Position numbers and translations under genes: made by a program
Notes under the pieces: generated by a model
Seen by the model: the letters and a program-made list of their open reading frames with translations, nothing else
The model's database searches: none
Told to the model about the DNA's origin: nothing
In this document: in pieces, positions 27,301 to 35,630 of the stretch
Layout of the letters: each line of letters opens with the position of its first letter
Numbering within the stretch: the stretch's first letter is position 1
From: a bacterium
GTDB lineage: Bacteria; Planctomycetota; Planctomycetia; Planctomycetales; Planctomycetaceae
Assembly: GCA_016124895.1 (NCBI GenBank)
Contig: WGMU01000003.1
Location: 1 to 64,000 of the forward strand
Direction: 5' to 3'
DNA length: 64,000 bases

Positions 27301-28545
27301 CTATTCCGGCAGCCGTTCGCGTTCGACCTTCGGGAAGTGCCCGGTGCAGGCCTTCATAAAGGCGACCAGATCGCGAGCCTGCTGCTGATTCAGATTCAGC
27401 TTCTTCATCTTCGGGCTGAGATTCCGATTCGGTGTGCCGCCCTTGTTGTAATGCTCGACGACTTCTTCAAGCGTCTTCAGACTGCCGTCGTGCATGTACG
27501 GAGCCGACTGGGCGACGTTGCGAATCGTTGGCGTTTTGAAGGCTCCCCAGTCCTTCGGATCCTTTGTGACGACGAATCGCCCCCCATCCGGTTCCTTCGC
27601 GTCCGCGCCGACGCCGAGGTTGTGATACTTCTCGTCCGCGAGGTTGGCTCCTACGTGGCACGCCGCGCAGTTGACCTGCTCGCTGAAGAACAGTTCCTTG
27701 CCGCGTTTCGCACTGTCGGACATCGGATGCGCATCGACGCCTTTCCTGAGTTCCTGATACCGGGCGTAGGTTTCCGGAGAGTCGTCCTTCAGTTCGGCCA
27801 GCTCGTCCGCGTCGAAACGTGTGAACGGCTGGAACGCTTCGTTGTAGTCGAAAGCTGACGGTCCGCTGACGATGACTCGTTCAAAGGTGGCGATCGCCTT
27901 CCCGACATTGTCGATATTGACCGGGTCTTTGCCGCCAAACACGGCTTTGAACTGTGCGACGTAACCGGGAATCTTCTTCAGCGTCGCGACGGCTTTCTCG
28001 TGCGTATTGCCCATTTCGATCGGGTTGGCAATCGGTCCGACCGCCTGCGCTTCGAGCGAATCCGCACGGCCATCCCAGAACTGCAGATCCGAGAGAATCC
28101 GGTTGTAGCTGACCGGCGAGTTCCGTCCGCCTTTCTGGCCATTGATGCCGACACCGAACTGCGTATGCCGCGCGTAACCCTCATCTGGATGATGGCACGA
28201 CGCGCAGCTCACCGTGTTGTCTGCCGAGAGTCGCGTGTCGAAGTAAAGTTGCCGACCGAGTTCGATCTTCGCGCGCGTCAGAGGATTCTCTTTGACACCC
28301 TTGATCTGCGAGGCTCCGGCCGCAAGTCCCATCGGCAGCTCCGGTTTCAGCTCGACGTGATTCTTCGGGCTGGCCAGCCAGGCGTCGATTTGAGCCTTTG
28401 TCAGGGGGCCTTTACCGGGAATACCCGCGGTCAGACTGTCTGTCCCGAGCGCGATCGGCTCGGCATCCGCGGCGAGCACAAGCGGCGTACTCACCGCCAC
28501 TACCGCGACAATGCCGCAGGTGAGTTTCCAAAACGTTGTCTGCAT
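27301..28545 (-). CDS. Di-haem cytochrome c peroxidase (CcpA/MauG family)
   Basis: 414 residues from the ATG at 28545 (GGAGA upstream), with a signal peptide (VVAVSTPLVLA). Two c-type haem sites are visible: CASCHH near residue 110 and CAACH near residue 288. The family segment LGRQLYFDTRLSADNTVSC precedes the first. The protein would reduce hydrogen peroxide to water in the periplasm using cytochrome c electrons. The upstream frame to 28674 is not homologous. Context: ferritin-like gene downstream, oxyR divergent upstream. Confidence 0.93.
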   Translation of the reverse strand: MQTTFWKLTCGIVAVVAVSTPLVLAADAEPIALGTDSLTAGIPGKGPLTKAQIDAWLASPKNHVELKPELPMGLAAGASQIKGVKENPLTRAKIELGRQLYFDTRLSADNTVSCASCHHPDEGYARHTQFGVGINGQKGGRNSPVSYNRILSDLQFWDGRADSLEAQAVGPIANPIEMGNTHEKAVATLKKIPGYVAQFKAVFGGKDPVNIDNVGKAIATFERVIVSGPSAFDYNEAFQPFTRFDADELAELKDDSPETYARYQELRKGVDAHPMSDSAKRGKELFFSEQVNCAACHVGANLADEKYHNLGVGADAKEPDGGRFVVTKDPKDWGAFKTPTIRNVAQSAPYMHDGSLKTLEEVVEHYNKGGTPNRNLSPKMKKLNLNQQQARDLVAFMKACTGHFPKVERERLPE

Positions 28546-28710
28546 TGCTGTGTCTCCTGTGCGATTCTGAAAAGCCCAACGCGCCGCCGCCTGCCAAGCC
28601 GTTGCGGACGGGGCCGTAACTCTTGTTCGAGCGAAATCGGTGCCGGATGATACGCCGCTCGACACAATCGCCAAGTCCGCAACGTCTTATAGTTTCGATA
28701 AGAGCAGCTT
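28546..28710. promoter_or_regulatory. Divergent control region between peroxidase and oxyR genes, with a LysR-type box
   Basis: The 165-bp gap separates the two divergent genes. CTTAT (28686-28690) and ATAAG (28698-28702) form an inverted repeat with a 7-base spacer, fitting the T-N11-A LysR motif, and the inner ATAGTTTCGAT matches part of the OxyR site consensus. It lies only 8 bp before the oxyR ATG, suggesting autorepression. Binding is inferred. Confidence 0.5.
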
Positions 28711-29592
28711 ATGGAACTGTTTCAGCTCCGCTATTTTCTGAAGGTCGTCGAGCTGGGCAACTTCACGCGTGCTGCCGAGGCCTGCCACGTGTCGCAACCG
28801 GCGCTCAGTCAGGCAATTCAGAAGCTCGAAGACGAACTCGGACAGCCGGTTTTCGAGCGTTTGGGCCGCCGCGTCGAACTGACGCCAGCGGGGCGAATGC
28901 TCCTGCCGCGGGCCAGCCAGGCAGTGCAGCTTGTCGACGAAGCACGGGCCAGTGTCACTGATGACGGTGAGTCTGGACACATTCGCGTTTCGGCCATCCC
29001 GACAATTGCTCCGTACCTGCTGCCGTCCCTGCTGGGCGAATTCGCACGCGAGCTGCCGCGCGTGCAGTTCGAGGTTCAGGAAGAAGTCACCGATCAGGTC
29101 ATCAAACGGCTGCGGCACGGCGAGACCGACGTCGCGCTGCTTGCTCTGCCGTTTGACTCGACGCACCTGGACGTCGTTCCGCTGTTTGAAGAGGAACTGC
29201 ACCTCGTTCTGCCGGCTGATCACGCACTGACGGCCCGTAAACGAATTACGCTGCACACGCTGCATGAGTACCCGTTCATTCTGCTCGACGAAGCTCACTG
29301 CCTGTCGGACAACGTGATCAGCTTCTGCCAACGCAAGTCGTTTCAACCGGTCACGACGGGTCGCATTGCGCAACTGGCCACCGTGCTCGAACTGGTCGCG
29401 CTGGGACATGGTGTCTCGCTCGTTCCGGACATGGCCCGGTCGATCGACCACAGTCATCGTCGCGTTTACCGCTCGCTGTCCGGAGATCGCCCGACGCGTC
29501 GTATCGCTCTCTGCTGGAACCCGTACCGGTTTCAAAGCCGCGTTCAGAAACGATTCGTTGACTTCGTCCGTGCAACACTGACGCGTCGCTGA
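28711..29592 (+). CDS. oxyR: OxyR-like hydrogen peroxide-sensing LysR regulator
   Basis: A 293-residue LysR-family regulator: N-terminal winged helix (FLKVVELGNFTRAAEACHVS; QPALSQAIQKLEDELG) and a C-terminal substrate-binding domain. The two redox cysteines of OxyR are present at 197 and 206 in DEAHCLSDNVISFC, with the same spacing as C199/C208 of the E. coli protein. OxyR is activated when these form a disulfide. The gene is transcribed away from a cytochrome c peroxidase and a ferritin-like gene, which are likely targets. Confidence 0.9.
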   Translation: MELFQLRYFLKVVELGNFTRAAEACHVSQPALSQAIQKLEDELGQPVFERLGRRVELTPAGRMLLPRASQAVQLVDEARASVTDDGESGHIRVSAIPTIAPYLLPSLLGEFARELPRVQFEVQEEVTDQVIKRLRHGETDVALLALPFDSTHLDVVPLFEEELHLVLPADHALTARKRITLHTLHEYPFILLDEAHCLSDNVISFCQRKSFQPVTTGRIAQLATVLELVALGHGVSLVPDMARSIDHSHRRVYRSLSGDRPTRRIALCWNPYRFQSRVQKRFVDFVRATLTRR

Positions 29593-29731
29593 ACATCCAT
29601 TGAGAATGCCGGACGGCAGCAGCGAAGCGGCACGATCAGGCTGGGAAAAACGGGAACAGCATCGGCATGATGCCTGCCTTGCGGTCAGTCAGCCTGTTGC
29701 AACGTGCGGTGAAGCGTCGAGGTTTCAAGCG

Positions 29732-30667
29732 TCAGGCTTCGGTGAGAACGGCGTCGCTGGCGGCTGCCGAGCCCGCGAACACCGGGCTGGCCTGCAGCTC
29801 TTCCAGCAGAGCACTTTTCTGCGGCAGCGTCAGGTTCGTCAATGGAGCGCGGACTGGGCCGCAGTCGACGCCGACAAGATTCATCGCAGCTTTCGCAGCT
29901 GGCGGAAACGAGTACCGCTGCAGCGTCCGGATCAGTTGCACGCTTTCGAGCTGCTTGCGGCGAGCCGTGGCAATGTCTCCGGCCTCGAACGCATCGATCA
30001 TCGACAGGACGTGCTGAGCACAGAAGTTGTAAGTCGTGCCGACCGCTCCGTCGCAGCCGAACAGCACACCCGCGAGCAGGATCTCGTCGCAGCCGAACAT
30101 GATGTCGAAGCGGCCGTCCTGCAGAGCCAGGCACTCCTGCAGCTCGACCAGATCCGGGTTCGTAAACTTCAGGCCTTTCAGGTTCGGAATCCGGTCAGCG
30201 GCCTTCTCAAGAAACTCGGACATCGACAGCCGGACGTTGGTCAGCATCGGGATGTCGTACAGATAAAACGGCAGGTCCGGAGCCGCCGTCGCGACGGGCA
30301 AGCAGCACTCGATGAGATCGTTGACACTGGCCGGCTTCAGAAAGCTGGGCGCGAGCGTTGCGATGGCATCGGCACCTTCCCGCTGAGCGTGCGCCGCCAT
30401 CGTGACGGCATCGGCGACGCAGTTCTGGCCCACCTGAACGATGACCTGCAGCTCAGTCGACCGCGTCACATCGAGCCACCGCTGCGCCAGATCCAGCCGT
30501 TCCTGCAGCGTGAGCGACATGCTCTCGCCGGTCGTCCCGGAAACGAAGACGCCGGAAACACCGTCGCGAATGAGCCGCTCGGCCTGACGCTCGACGACGT
30601 CAGGATTCAGTTCGCCCTGGGCGGTAAACGGAGCGTGCGGCGGTGCGTAAAGCTGGAAGCTGGTCAT
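29732..30667 (-). CDS. Dihydrodipicolinate synthase/N-acetylneuraminate lyase family aldolase
   Basis: 311 residues from the ATG at 30667; the longer frame would run through a palindromic repeat and is rejected. The family hallmarks are present: SGTTGESMSLT (phosphate/carboxylate loop), the catalytic Tyr in FYLYDIPMLTNV and the Schiff-base Lys in LKGLKFTNPDLVEL. The stretch IPNLKGLKFTNPDL resembles N-acetylneuraminate lyases more than DapA. Together with dapL in this window, which bypasses other DAP branches but still needs DapA, either role is possible. I favour a sugar-acid lyase. Confidence 0.8.
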   Translation of the reverse strand: MTSFQLYAPPHAPFTAQGELNPDVVERQAERLIRDGVSGVFVSGTTGESMSLTLQERLDLAQRWLDVTRSTELQVIVQVGQNCVADAVTMAAHAQREGADAIATLAPSFLKPASVNDLIECCLPVATAAPDLPFYLYDIPMLTNVRLSMSEFLEKAADRIPNLKGLKFTNPDLVELQECLALQDGRFDIMFGCDEILLAGVLFGCDGAVGTTYNFCAQHVLSMIDAFEAGDIATARRKQLESVQLIRTLQRYSFPPAAKAAMNLVGVDCGPVRAPLTNLTLPQKSALLEELQASPVFAGSAAASDAVLTEA

Positions 30668-30704
30668 GAGGAGGCTCGTCAGGTTGCGGACGGTGGAATC
30701 CAAC

Positions 30705-30786
30705 GTAGGCCGGACCAGGCGGAGCGCCGTTCCGGCAGCGATCATTGAAAGGCTGCCGGAACGGCGCTCCGCTTGATCCGGCCTAC
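30705..30786. repeat. Long hairpin repeat, GTAGGCCGG type
   Basis: Left arm 30705-30739 and right arm 30752-30786 are complementary at 33 of 35 positions around a 12-base loop. It begins GTAGGCCGGACC and ends GGCCTAC. A sister copy at 44732-44809 keeps both ends and the GTTCCGGCA core but differs in the middle. It lies just upstream of the aldolase start. Confidence 0.8.
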
Positions 30787-30866
30787 TGAAACTACCCGGC
30801 ACCGGCGGGAATTGCGCGGTCGGCGAGGCTGTGGCCGTGGGAATCTGTCGAGACGGAGCGGCAGAA

Positions 30867-31064
30867 TCAGCGCCGCTGGCTCGACCGGCAAACCGCAAAC
30901 AGTGCCAGGCCAAACATGACGACGACGATCACGATCTCAAAGGTGTATGACCGCGTCGAAACGACCGGCACGGTGGGGGCCTCTGCCTGGGCAAGCGCCG
31001 ACGGAGTGATCGCGAGAATCAGACCGATTGCAAGGAGGGCAGGACGAGACAACCGGCTCGACAT
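30867..31064 (-). CDS. Small exported membrane protein (65 residues)
   Basis: The ATG at 31064 has GGAG 8 bases upstream. The product has a signal peptide (ALLAIGLILAITPSALAQ), a short linker (PTVPVVSTRSYTFE) and a second hydrophobic helix (IVIVVVMFGLALFAVC) ending CRSSQRR. The TRSYTFEIVI...FAVCRSS pattern looks like a small family I associate with Planctomycetota, but the function is unknown. It precedes the aldolase on the same strand, separated by the long hairpin repeat. Confidence 0.7.
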   Translation of the reverse strand: MSSRLSRPALLAIGLILAITPSALAQAEAPTVPVVSTRSYTFEIVIVVVMFGLALFAVCRSSQRR

Positions 31065-31356
31065 AAAAAGCTCCAACCTGAAGCTGCACTCTGAGCAAGG
31101 ATAGGCAGGTGAAATTCGCGGAGTGATCAACGACTTTTCGGACAACCGCCCGAACTGACGTGTAGCGATCGTAAGCGATCACTCCCGTTCAGAAAAACTC
31201 AGCCGCTGGAATCCGGCCTGACGCACCGATCGTCGGGGAAATCCGGGTCGTGCGGATTCTCAGTAATCGACACGACAGCGCTGTGGTCGCCAGACTGCGG
31301 AAATCCTTACCGGGCAGCCATTCGCCGCCCGGCCGTTTCAGCCGGATCAGAACCTT

Positions 31357-32676
31357 ATGAGCCACTCGCTCGAACAGAAGATCAAAGACAAGTCGGCCGT
31401 TGTGGGCATCATCGGTCTGGGCTACGTCGGCCTGCCGCTGATGACCGCGTTTGTGCGAGCCGGCTTCCGCACGATGGGCTTCGATGTCGATCAGAAGAAG
31501 GTCGACATGCTGCGAGCCGGGCAGAGCTACATCAAACATATTGACGCTGCTGCGGTCGCGAAGCTCATCAGCGAAGGTCAGTTCGACCCGACGTCCGACC
31601 AGAGCCGTATGGGCGAAGCTGACTGCCTTCTGATCTGCGTGCCGACGCCGCTGAACGACAGCCGCGACCCGGACCTCAGCTACGTGGAGGGCACGACGCG
31701 CGCGATCGCGAAGACGCTGCGTCCGGGGCAGCTTGTCGTCCTGGAAAGTACGACGTACCCGACAACAACGCGCGACGTGATGCTGCCGATCCTGAACGAG
31801 TCCGGCCTGATCGAAGGTGCGGACTTCTTCGTTGCCTACAGCCCGGAACGCGAGGACCCCGGTAACCCGGACTTCTCAGCCGCGGGCATCCCGAAAGTCG
31901 TGGGCGGCATTGACGAACGCAGTGGCACGCTCGCCGAATCGCTCTACAGCCAGGCGATCGTCAAGATCGTCCGCGTTGGCAGCCCGGAAGTCGCCGAAGC
32001 CTGCAAGATTCTCGAAAATACCTACCGCGCGGTGAACATTGCTCTGGTCAACGAACTGAAGGTCCTCTTCGACCGGATGGGCATCGACGTCTGGGAAGTC
32101 ATCGACGCGGCAAAGACGAAGCCGTTCGGCTTCCAGGCGTTCTATCCGGGACCGGGGCTCGGCGGGCACTGCATCCCGATCGATCCGTTCTATCTGACGT
32201 GGCTCGCGCGGCGTTACGGCCTGGCCACGCGGTTCATCGAACTGGCCGGCGAGGTCAACTCGCGGATGCCCGAGTACGTCATCTCGCAGTTGATGGAGTT
32301 CCTCAACGAAAAGGGCAAGGCACTGCGCGGCAGCAAGGTCTGCCTGCTGGGCGTCGCGTACAAGAAGGACGTCGACGACCCGCGCGAGAGTCCGTCGTTC
32401 GTCCTGATGGAACACCTGCTGGCGCGTGGCGTCGAACTAACCTATAACGATCCGCACGTCCCCGCCCTGCCGAAGATGCGGCATCACAATCTGCCGGAGA
32501 TGCAGAGCCACGAACTCACTGCCGAATTCCTCGCTGCTCAGGACTGCGTTCTGATCGCGACTGACCACTCAGCGTACGACTGGGACTTCATCGTCAAGCA
32601 CTCCCGCATGGTGCTCGATACGCGCAACGCGACAAAGAACGTCGCTTCCGGCCGCGAGAAGATCCGCAAGGCATAG
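31357..32676 (+). CDS. Nucleotide-sugar dehydrogenase (UDP-N-acetylglucosamine 6-dehydrogenase type)
   Basis: 439 residues of the UDP-glucose/GDP-mannose dehydrogenase family. N-terminal NAD site IIGLGYVGLPL; CVPTPLNDSRDPDLSYVEG (WbpA-like); SPEREDPGNPDFSAAGIPK; catalytic Cys in GPGLGGHCIPIDP (near residue 271); C-terminal UDP-binding part with LLGVAYKKDVDDPRESPS. The enzyme oxidises C6 of a UDP-sugar twice with NAD to the uronic acid. The SPEREDPG and GLGGHCIPIDP forms favour the UDP-GlcNAc branch. It supplies building blocks for polysaccharide or lipopolysaccharide. Confidence 0.92.
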   Translation: MSHSLEQKIKDKSAVVGIIGLGYVGLPLMTAFVRAGFRTMGFDVDQKKVDMLRAGQSYIKHIDAAAVAKLISEGQFDPTSDQSRMGEADCLLICVPTPLNDSRDPDLSYVEGTTRAIAKTLRPGQLVVLESTTYPTTTRDVMLPILNESGLIEGADFFVAYSPEREDPGNPDFSAAGIPKVVGGIDERSGTLAESLYSQAIVKIVRVGSPEVAEACKILENTYRAVNIALVNELKVLFDRMGIDVWEVIDAAKTKPFGFQAFYPGPGLGGHCIPIDPFYLTWLARRYGLATRFIELAGEVNSRMPEYVISQLMEFLNEKGKALRGSKVCLLGVAYKKDVDDPRESPSFVLMEHLLARGVELTYNDPHVPALPKMRHHNLPEMQSHELTAEFLAAQDCVLIATDHSAYDWDFIVKHSRMVLDTRNATKNVASGREKIRKA

Positions 32677-32772
32677 CTGCAGAGTGTTTGCCACTGACCG
32701 AATGGCCGGTGCTGCGGGCATCTGACGTTCCGCCACCGATTCACACGGACGGGCCGGTGGCGCCAGTCCAGC

Positions 32773-32805
32773 AAAAAACACCGCTCCGGTTGACCGGAGC
32801 GGTGT
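32773..32805 (-). terminator. Rho-independent terminator of glutamine synthetase gene
   Basis: A 12-bp GC-rich stem (32778-32789 with 32794-32805) closes a 4-base loop and, read on the minus strand, is followed by six T residues. It lies 44 bp past the glutamine synthetase stop. The plus-strand gene ending at 32676 converges on it. Confidence 0.8.
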
Positions 32806-32848
32806 CTCTTGAAGTGATTCAGGCCGACGAAACGAAAGCCTGCGCAGC

Positions 32849-33856
32849 TTACTCGACGGTTGCGATCGTCTTGAGGATTCGCGAGACAATCTTGTACGGA
32901 TCAGCCTGCGAGTTCGGACGGCGGTCTTCGAGGTAGCCTTTGTAGCCGCTGTTCACGAACGAGTGCGGCACGCGGACCGAAGCACCGCGGTTGGCAACAC
33001 CGTAGTTGAACTTGTCGATCGACTGCGTTTCGTGCAGACCGGTCAGACGCAGATGGTTGTCCGGTCCGTAAGCAGCGATGTGCTCTTCGCGGTACTTCGC
33101 GAAGGCTTCCATCAGCGCTTCGAAGTACTCCTTGCCGCCTTCTTCACGCATCCGGGTCGTCGAGAAGTTCGTGTGCATCCCCGAGCCGTTCCAGTCGCCA
33201 CTGATCGGCTTGCAGTGCCACTCAACATCGACGCCGTACTTTTCGCAGGTTCGCAGCAGCAGGTAGCGAGCGACCCACATGTCGTCGCCGATCTTGCGTC
33301 CGCCTTTGGCGAAGATCTGGAATTCCCACTGGCCTTTCGCCACTTCCGCGTTGATGCCTTCGATGTTGATGCCGGCGTCGAGAACGACGTCAATGTGCTC
33401 ATCAACGATCGTGCGGGCGATGTCGCCGACATTCCCGTAGCCCACGCCGGTGTAGTACGGCCCCTGCGGTCCAGGATAACCGTCTTCCGGGAAGCCCAGC
33501 GGTCGACCGTCAGCCATCAGAAAGTATTCCTGTTCCAGACCGACCCACAGGCCGCCATCCTCTTCCGGAACGGTTGAGCGGAAATTCGACGGATGCGGTT
33601 CTTCCGTGTTCGGCATCAGCACTTCGCACATGACGAGGAACGCGTCGCGGCGGGTGCTGTCCGGGTAGAGGCCCACCGGCTTGAGCATACAGTCCGAGTT
33701 GTGGCCTTCTGCCTGCTGCGTTGAGCTGCCGTCGAATCCCCAGTCCGGGCAGTCAGCGACAGAAGACGGAGCGTCCTTCACAATCTTCGTCTTGCTGCGC
33801 AGATTTGGTTCGGGGAGATAGCCGTCCAGCCAGATGTATTCGAGTTTGGTCGCCAT
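32849..33856 (-). CDS. glnII: Glutamine synthetase, GSII (eukaryotic-like) type
   Basis: 335 residues, the size of decameric GSII enzymes and well short of the roughly 470 of GSI. Motifs: LEYIWLDGYLPEPNLRSKTK and WGFDGSSTQQAEGHNSDC at the N-terminus, GLEQEYFL, then INAEVAKGQWEFQI, WHCKPISGDWNGSGMHTNFS and NRGASVRVPHSFV. It condenses ammonia and glutamate with ATP to glutamine. The start at 33856 is preferred over a longer frame because AGGAG is well placed and homology begins there. A 610-bp gap upstream may hold nitrogen-responsive control, but no clear sigma-54 promoter was found. Confidence 0.95.
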   Translation of the reverse strand: MATKLEYIWLDGYLPEPNLRSKTKIVKDAPSSVADCPDWGFDGSSTQQAEGHNSDCMLKPVGLYPDSTRRDAFLVMCEVLMPNTEEPHPSNFRSTVPEEDGGLWVGLEQEYFLMADGRPLGFPEDGYPGPQGPYYTGVGYGNVGDIARTIVDEHIDVVLDAGINIEGINAEVAKGQWEFQIFAKGGRKIGDDMWVARYLLLRTCEKYGVDVEWHCKPISGDWNGSGMHTNFSTTRMREEGGKEYFEALMEAFAKYREEHIAAYGPDNHLRLTGLHETQSIDKFNYGVANRGASVRVPHSFVNSGYKGYLEDRRPNSQADPYKIVSRILKTIATVE

Positions 33857-34467
33857 TGAGCTTTTACTCCTGAGAAGAAACACACACTTGATTGTTGAAA
33901 AACGCCTCTGTATCTCGATCCGCTGGTCGACCGGTCCGGCGGTGCCGAGAACCGACTGAGCGGGCTGCGACGGGGAGCCGCGAAATCCACACCGACGTGT
34001 TCGGAGTCGATTTCGGAAGGTGAGCGCTCCCGTTTGTTCGGCTCGTCCCTGAGCAAATTCCGGCTGCCGAGCTTTTCGGCAATCGTGCCTGACACGCAGG
34101 CATCGCGCCTCTCGCCTGAGGCGCTCTGTAATCCGGGTGACTCGCAGGACTTCATTCCAGTGGAGCCGCCGGAGTCGCATCAATCTGCCAGAAACCTCTG
34201 CATTTGCAGAGTCCGGCACCAGTCCTGGCCTCGCAACGTGCTCAGAATCCCTGCCTGAGCCGAGCTGGAATCCACAACTGGCTCGCGTCAAAGCAACGAC
34301 TGTGCCAGATGCTTTTGACGGCAATCTGGCTGCTGCCGAATGTGGCACGCATCCGCCTGCCAGCAAACCCGCAGGAGCATAGCCGTCGCCGATTGCTGGA
34401 TCTACAAAGCGGGGACTGATCGCCGAGTCCCGTTCCGTTGCGATTCGGGCTGCGCCGACACGCCGGT
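33857..34467. other. Intergenic region upstream of glnII
   Basis: About 610 bp have no supported gene. A small hairpin, CTCTGCATTTGCAGAG, lies near 34195. The open frames on both strands carry no family motifs. The promoter of glnII must lie here. Confidence 0.45.
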
Positions 34468-35466
34468 TTACGGATTGAGAACGATCTTGCCACTGAGCGT
34501 GCCGCTGCCGCCGAGTGTGTTGTCTTCCTGAAGCTGATGCGCCGTTGCCGCCTGGCTGAGCGGGAAGGTTCGGCCGATCTGCGGATGCCAGCCACTCGCC
34601 TCGAACAACGCGTTGACTCCATCGGCCGCGACCCGTTGTTCGTCTGCCGACGCATTGAACATTGCGAATCCAAACAGCCGCAGATCCTTCACGTAAAACG
34701 GCCCGACCGGAAATTCGGGACGCGCGGCGCGACCGGCCATGAAAATGATGCGGCCGCGTTTCGACAACAGCTCGACCGTCCGATCCGGCGTCGGCTCACG
34801 CTGCGTCTCGAACCAGACATGCAGCCCGCCATTCGCTTCGCTGAACGTACGGATCTGATCATCGAGATCCGCAGCGCGATAATTGAGCACGCAGTCGGCG
34901 CCCCAGCTCTTCGCCAGAGCCTTCTTCTCAGCACTGCCGACGGTTGCGATGACCTTCGCGCCAACTGACTTCGCAAGCTGAATCACCGAGGCTCCGACGC
35001 CGCCAGTGCCTCCGTTCACAAATACGGTCTCGCCGCTCTGCAACCCCGCATGGAGAAACAGTCCGAGATGCGCGGTGATCCCGACGAGCGCTCCGGCCGC
35101 CGCCACATCGTCCGACATGCCGACGGGCGTCGGGTACAGCCACTCCTCGTTGACGGCAGCCAGTTCAGCGAACGTTCCCTTCCGCCCAAACAGACTCTGA
35201 TTGCTGCCCCAGACGCGGTCGCCGACTTTGAACCGAGTCACGTCAGAACCGACGGCCTCGACCGTTCCGGCCAGGTCGCAGCCAATGATGTACGGGAACT
35301 CGGTCGCGATCGCGACGGCACCGCTGCGGATATAGGTATCGATCGGATTGACCGCGACCGCGCCGACGCGGACGAGTACCTCGCCAGCCTGCGGAGTCGG
35401 GTCCGGCAGGTCTCCGTACTGAATCACATCGGGCGTTCCGGTTTCGCTGATAAATGCTGCCTTCAT
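34468..35466 (-). CDS. NADPH:quinone reductase, zinc-independent medium-chain dehydrogenase
   Basis: A 332-residue QOR-family oxidoreductase. N-terminal GroES-like domain (PTPQAGEVLVRVGAVAVNPI, YIIGCDLAGTVEAVG) and Rossmann domain with FVNGGTGGVGASVIQLAKS (NADPH site). The C-terminal segment ...FPLSQAATAHQLQEDN is typical. Structural and catalytic zinc ligands of alcohol dehydrogenases are absent, as in quinone reductases. GGAGCAG precedes the ATG. The substrate (quinone or other enone) is not determined. Confidence 0.9.
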   Translation of the reverse strand: MKAAFISETGTPDVIQYGDLPDPTPQAGEVLVRVGAVAVNPIDTYIRSGAVAIATEFPYIIGCDLAGTVEAVGSDVTRFKVGDRVWGSNQSLFGRKGTFAELAAVNEEWLYPTPVGMSDDVAAAGALVGITAHLGLFLHAGLQSGETVFVNGGTGGVGASVIQLAKSVGAKVIATVGSAEKKALAKSWGADCVLNYRAADLDDQIRTFSEANGGLHVWFETQREPTPDRTVELLSKRGRIIFMAGRAARPEFPVGPFYVKDLRLFGFAMFNASADEQRVAADGVNALFEASGWHPQIGRTFPLSQAATAHQLQEDNTLGGSGTLSGKIVLNP

Positions 35467-35630
35467 CGTGAGCTGCTCCGTTCTGAGTCACTGAGTCCTG
35501 GTGCGGTGGCCACTGAATGCGAAAAAGTATCGTCTTTCTCACCGTGATTCCGCTAAGAAGGCACCTGAGCGGGGTGATCGAGCTGTTTCCGACAATTGCG
35601 CCCTGTTCTGTACCAGCCTGGAGCAGGATC

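Noticed and set aside
30668-30913. N-terminal extension of the NanA-like aldolase
   Set aside because: The extension encodes the inside of a long hairpin repeat; homology begins at the ATG at 30667.
34051-34073. Possible -24/-12 (sigma-54) promoter for glnII on the minus strand
   Set aside because: GG and GC elements are present but are separated by 12 bases rather than the required 10.
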